Origin: Castellaniella sp040276065
GTDB taxonomy: Bacteria; Pseudomonadota; Gammaproteobacteria; Burkholderiales; Burkholderiaceae_B
Assembly (NCBI RefSeq): GCF_040276065.1
Contig: NZ_JBELOI010000011.1
Coordinates: 62,001 to 126,000, forward strand
DNA length: 64,000 bases
Reading direction: 5' to 3'
Shown here: piece after piece, positions 63,782 through 64,000 of the stretch
Numbering within the stretch: position 1 is the stretch's first letter
How the letters are laid out: each line of letters starts with the position of its first letter
The notes under the pieces: model-generated
What the model saw: the letters and a program-made list of their open reading frames with translations, nothing else
Told to the model about the DNA's origin: nothing
Databases searched by the model: none
Position numbers and translations under genes: made by a program

Positions 63782-63841
63782 TAATGTAACGGCCCGAAAG
63801 ACATTGCGCCAGCGCGATCAGGGGCGCCATGGGTTACATTA
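63782..63841. promoter_or_regulatory. Divergent guaA / MFS promoter region with mirrored GTTACATTA elements
   Basis: TAATGTAAC (63782-63790) and GTTACATTA (63833-63841) form a 9-bp inverted repeat 42 bp apart. Each contains TACATT as a -10-like hexamer reading outward, one toward the MFS gene and one toward guaA. They may be paired promoters or a shared regulator site. Confidence 0.4.
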
Positions 63842-63872
63842 ACGCCTTGAATCTTCCTTCCCCACATCCACC

Positions 63873-64000
63873 ATGCACCAGCGCATCCTCATTCTCGACT
63901 ACGGCTCCCAAGTCACCCAATTAATAGCCCGCCGCGTGCGCGAGGCCGGTGTTTATTGCGAGATCCATCCCGGAGACGTCGACGATGCGTTCATCGGCGC
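63873..64000 (+). CDS. guaA: GMP synthase (glutamine-hydrolysing), 5' end only
   Basis: Only the first 42 codons are present: MHQRILILDYGSQVTQLIARRVREAGVYCEIHPGDVDDAFIG, the canonical start of the class I glutaminase domain of GuaA (ILDYGSQVTQLIARRVRE). GuaA aminates XMP to GMP and works directly after GuaB. The gene runs off the right edge of the window. Confidence 0.95.
   Translation, partial: MHQRILILDYGSQVTQLIARRVREAGVYCEIHPGDVDDAFIG

Overview
The window is a GC-rich, gene-dense bacterial chromosome segment. The gene order dapD-dapE-prmB-yheS, tRNA-Leu-tig-clpP-clpX-lon, prfB-lysS, recJ next to an rpfE-type gene, lolC-lolD-tatD-comEC and greB-purL-guaB-guaA, together with the protein sequences, points to a betaproteobacterium of the order Burkholderiales. 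The family is most likely Alcaligenaceae (Bordetella/Castellaniella/Pusillimonas-like). This placement is inference from gene order and residue patterns; no database search was possible. There is no prophage, insertion sequence, CRISPR array or rRNA operon. Almost everything is core genome, with a few accessory insertions.

Layout. 1-6.3 kb (minus strand): the edge of a carboxymuconolactone decarboxylase/AhpD-like gene, the ABC-F ATPase yheS, the L3 methylase prmB, lysine-pathway dapE and dapD, and a TerC-family membrane protein behind a yybP-ykoY (manganese) riboswitch with an adjacent intrinsic terminator. 6.4-15.5 kb (plus): an accessory catabolic block with a D-threonine-aldolase-like PLP enzyme, an FCD-type GntR regulator, hydantoinase/oxoprolinase subunits hyuA-hyuB and a complete NitT/TauT-type ABC importer, followed by a small I78 lipoprotein. 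16.3-22.4 kb: tRNA-Leu(UAG), then the protein quality-control cluster tig-clpP-clpX-lon. A sigma-32-like promoter for lon has its -35 element in the loop of a perfect palindrome. 22.5-26.7 kb: lexA with its SOS box, an aromatic aminotransferase and uvrB.

26.9-30.1 kb: a low-molecular-weight tyrosine phosphatase, then iscR-iscS-iscU-iscA. This isc operon is unusual. The IscU-like scaffold lacks the first conserved cysteine (Leu in place of E. coli Cys37) and has Glu in place of Asp39. The operon has no hscB, hscA or fdx and ends 8 bp from the convergent lysS. 30.1-32.8 kb: prfB (with its programmed +1 frameshift) and lysS. 33-38.6 kb: a TDT-family transporter, a hemerythrin-like protein, a second NitT/TauT ABC operon that ends in an extra periplasmic binding-protein-like gene, and infA. 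38.9-49.1 kb: two overlapping EamA transporters, recJ with its rpfE-type partner, lolC-lolD, tatD, a short remnant of an ABC-transporter ATPase gene, and comEC.

49.2-54.2 kb: a complete branched-chain 2-oxoacid dehydrogenase operon (E1 alpha, E1 beta, E2, E3). 54.3-56.7 kb: an alpha/beta hydrolase, a PHP-domain phosphoesterase with no ordinary start codon, and greB. 56.8-64 kb: the purine genes purL, guaB and the start of guaA, interrupted by a divergent MFS transporter, with a pair of REP-like palindromes between purL and guaB.

The most interesting items are the cysteine-deficient IscU in a shortened isc operon, the regulated hyuAB-importer block of unknown substrate, the sigma-32 promoter/palindrome of lon, the ABC-ATPase remnant next to comEC, and the apparent ATC start of the PHP gene.
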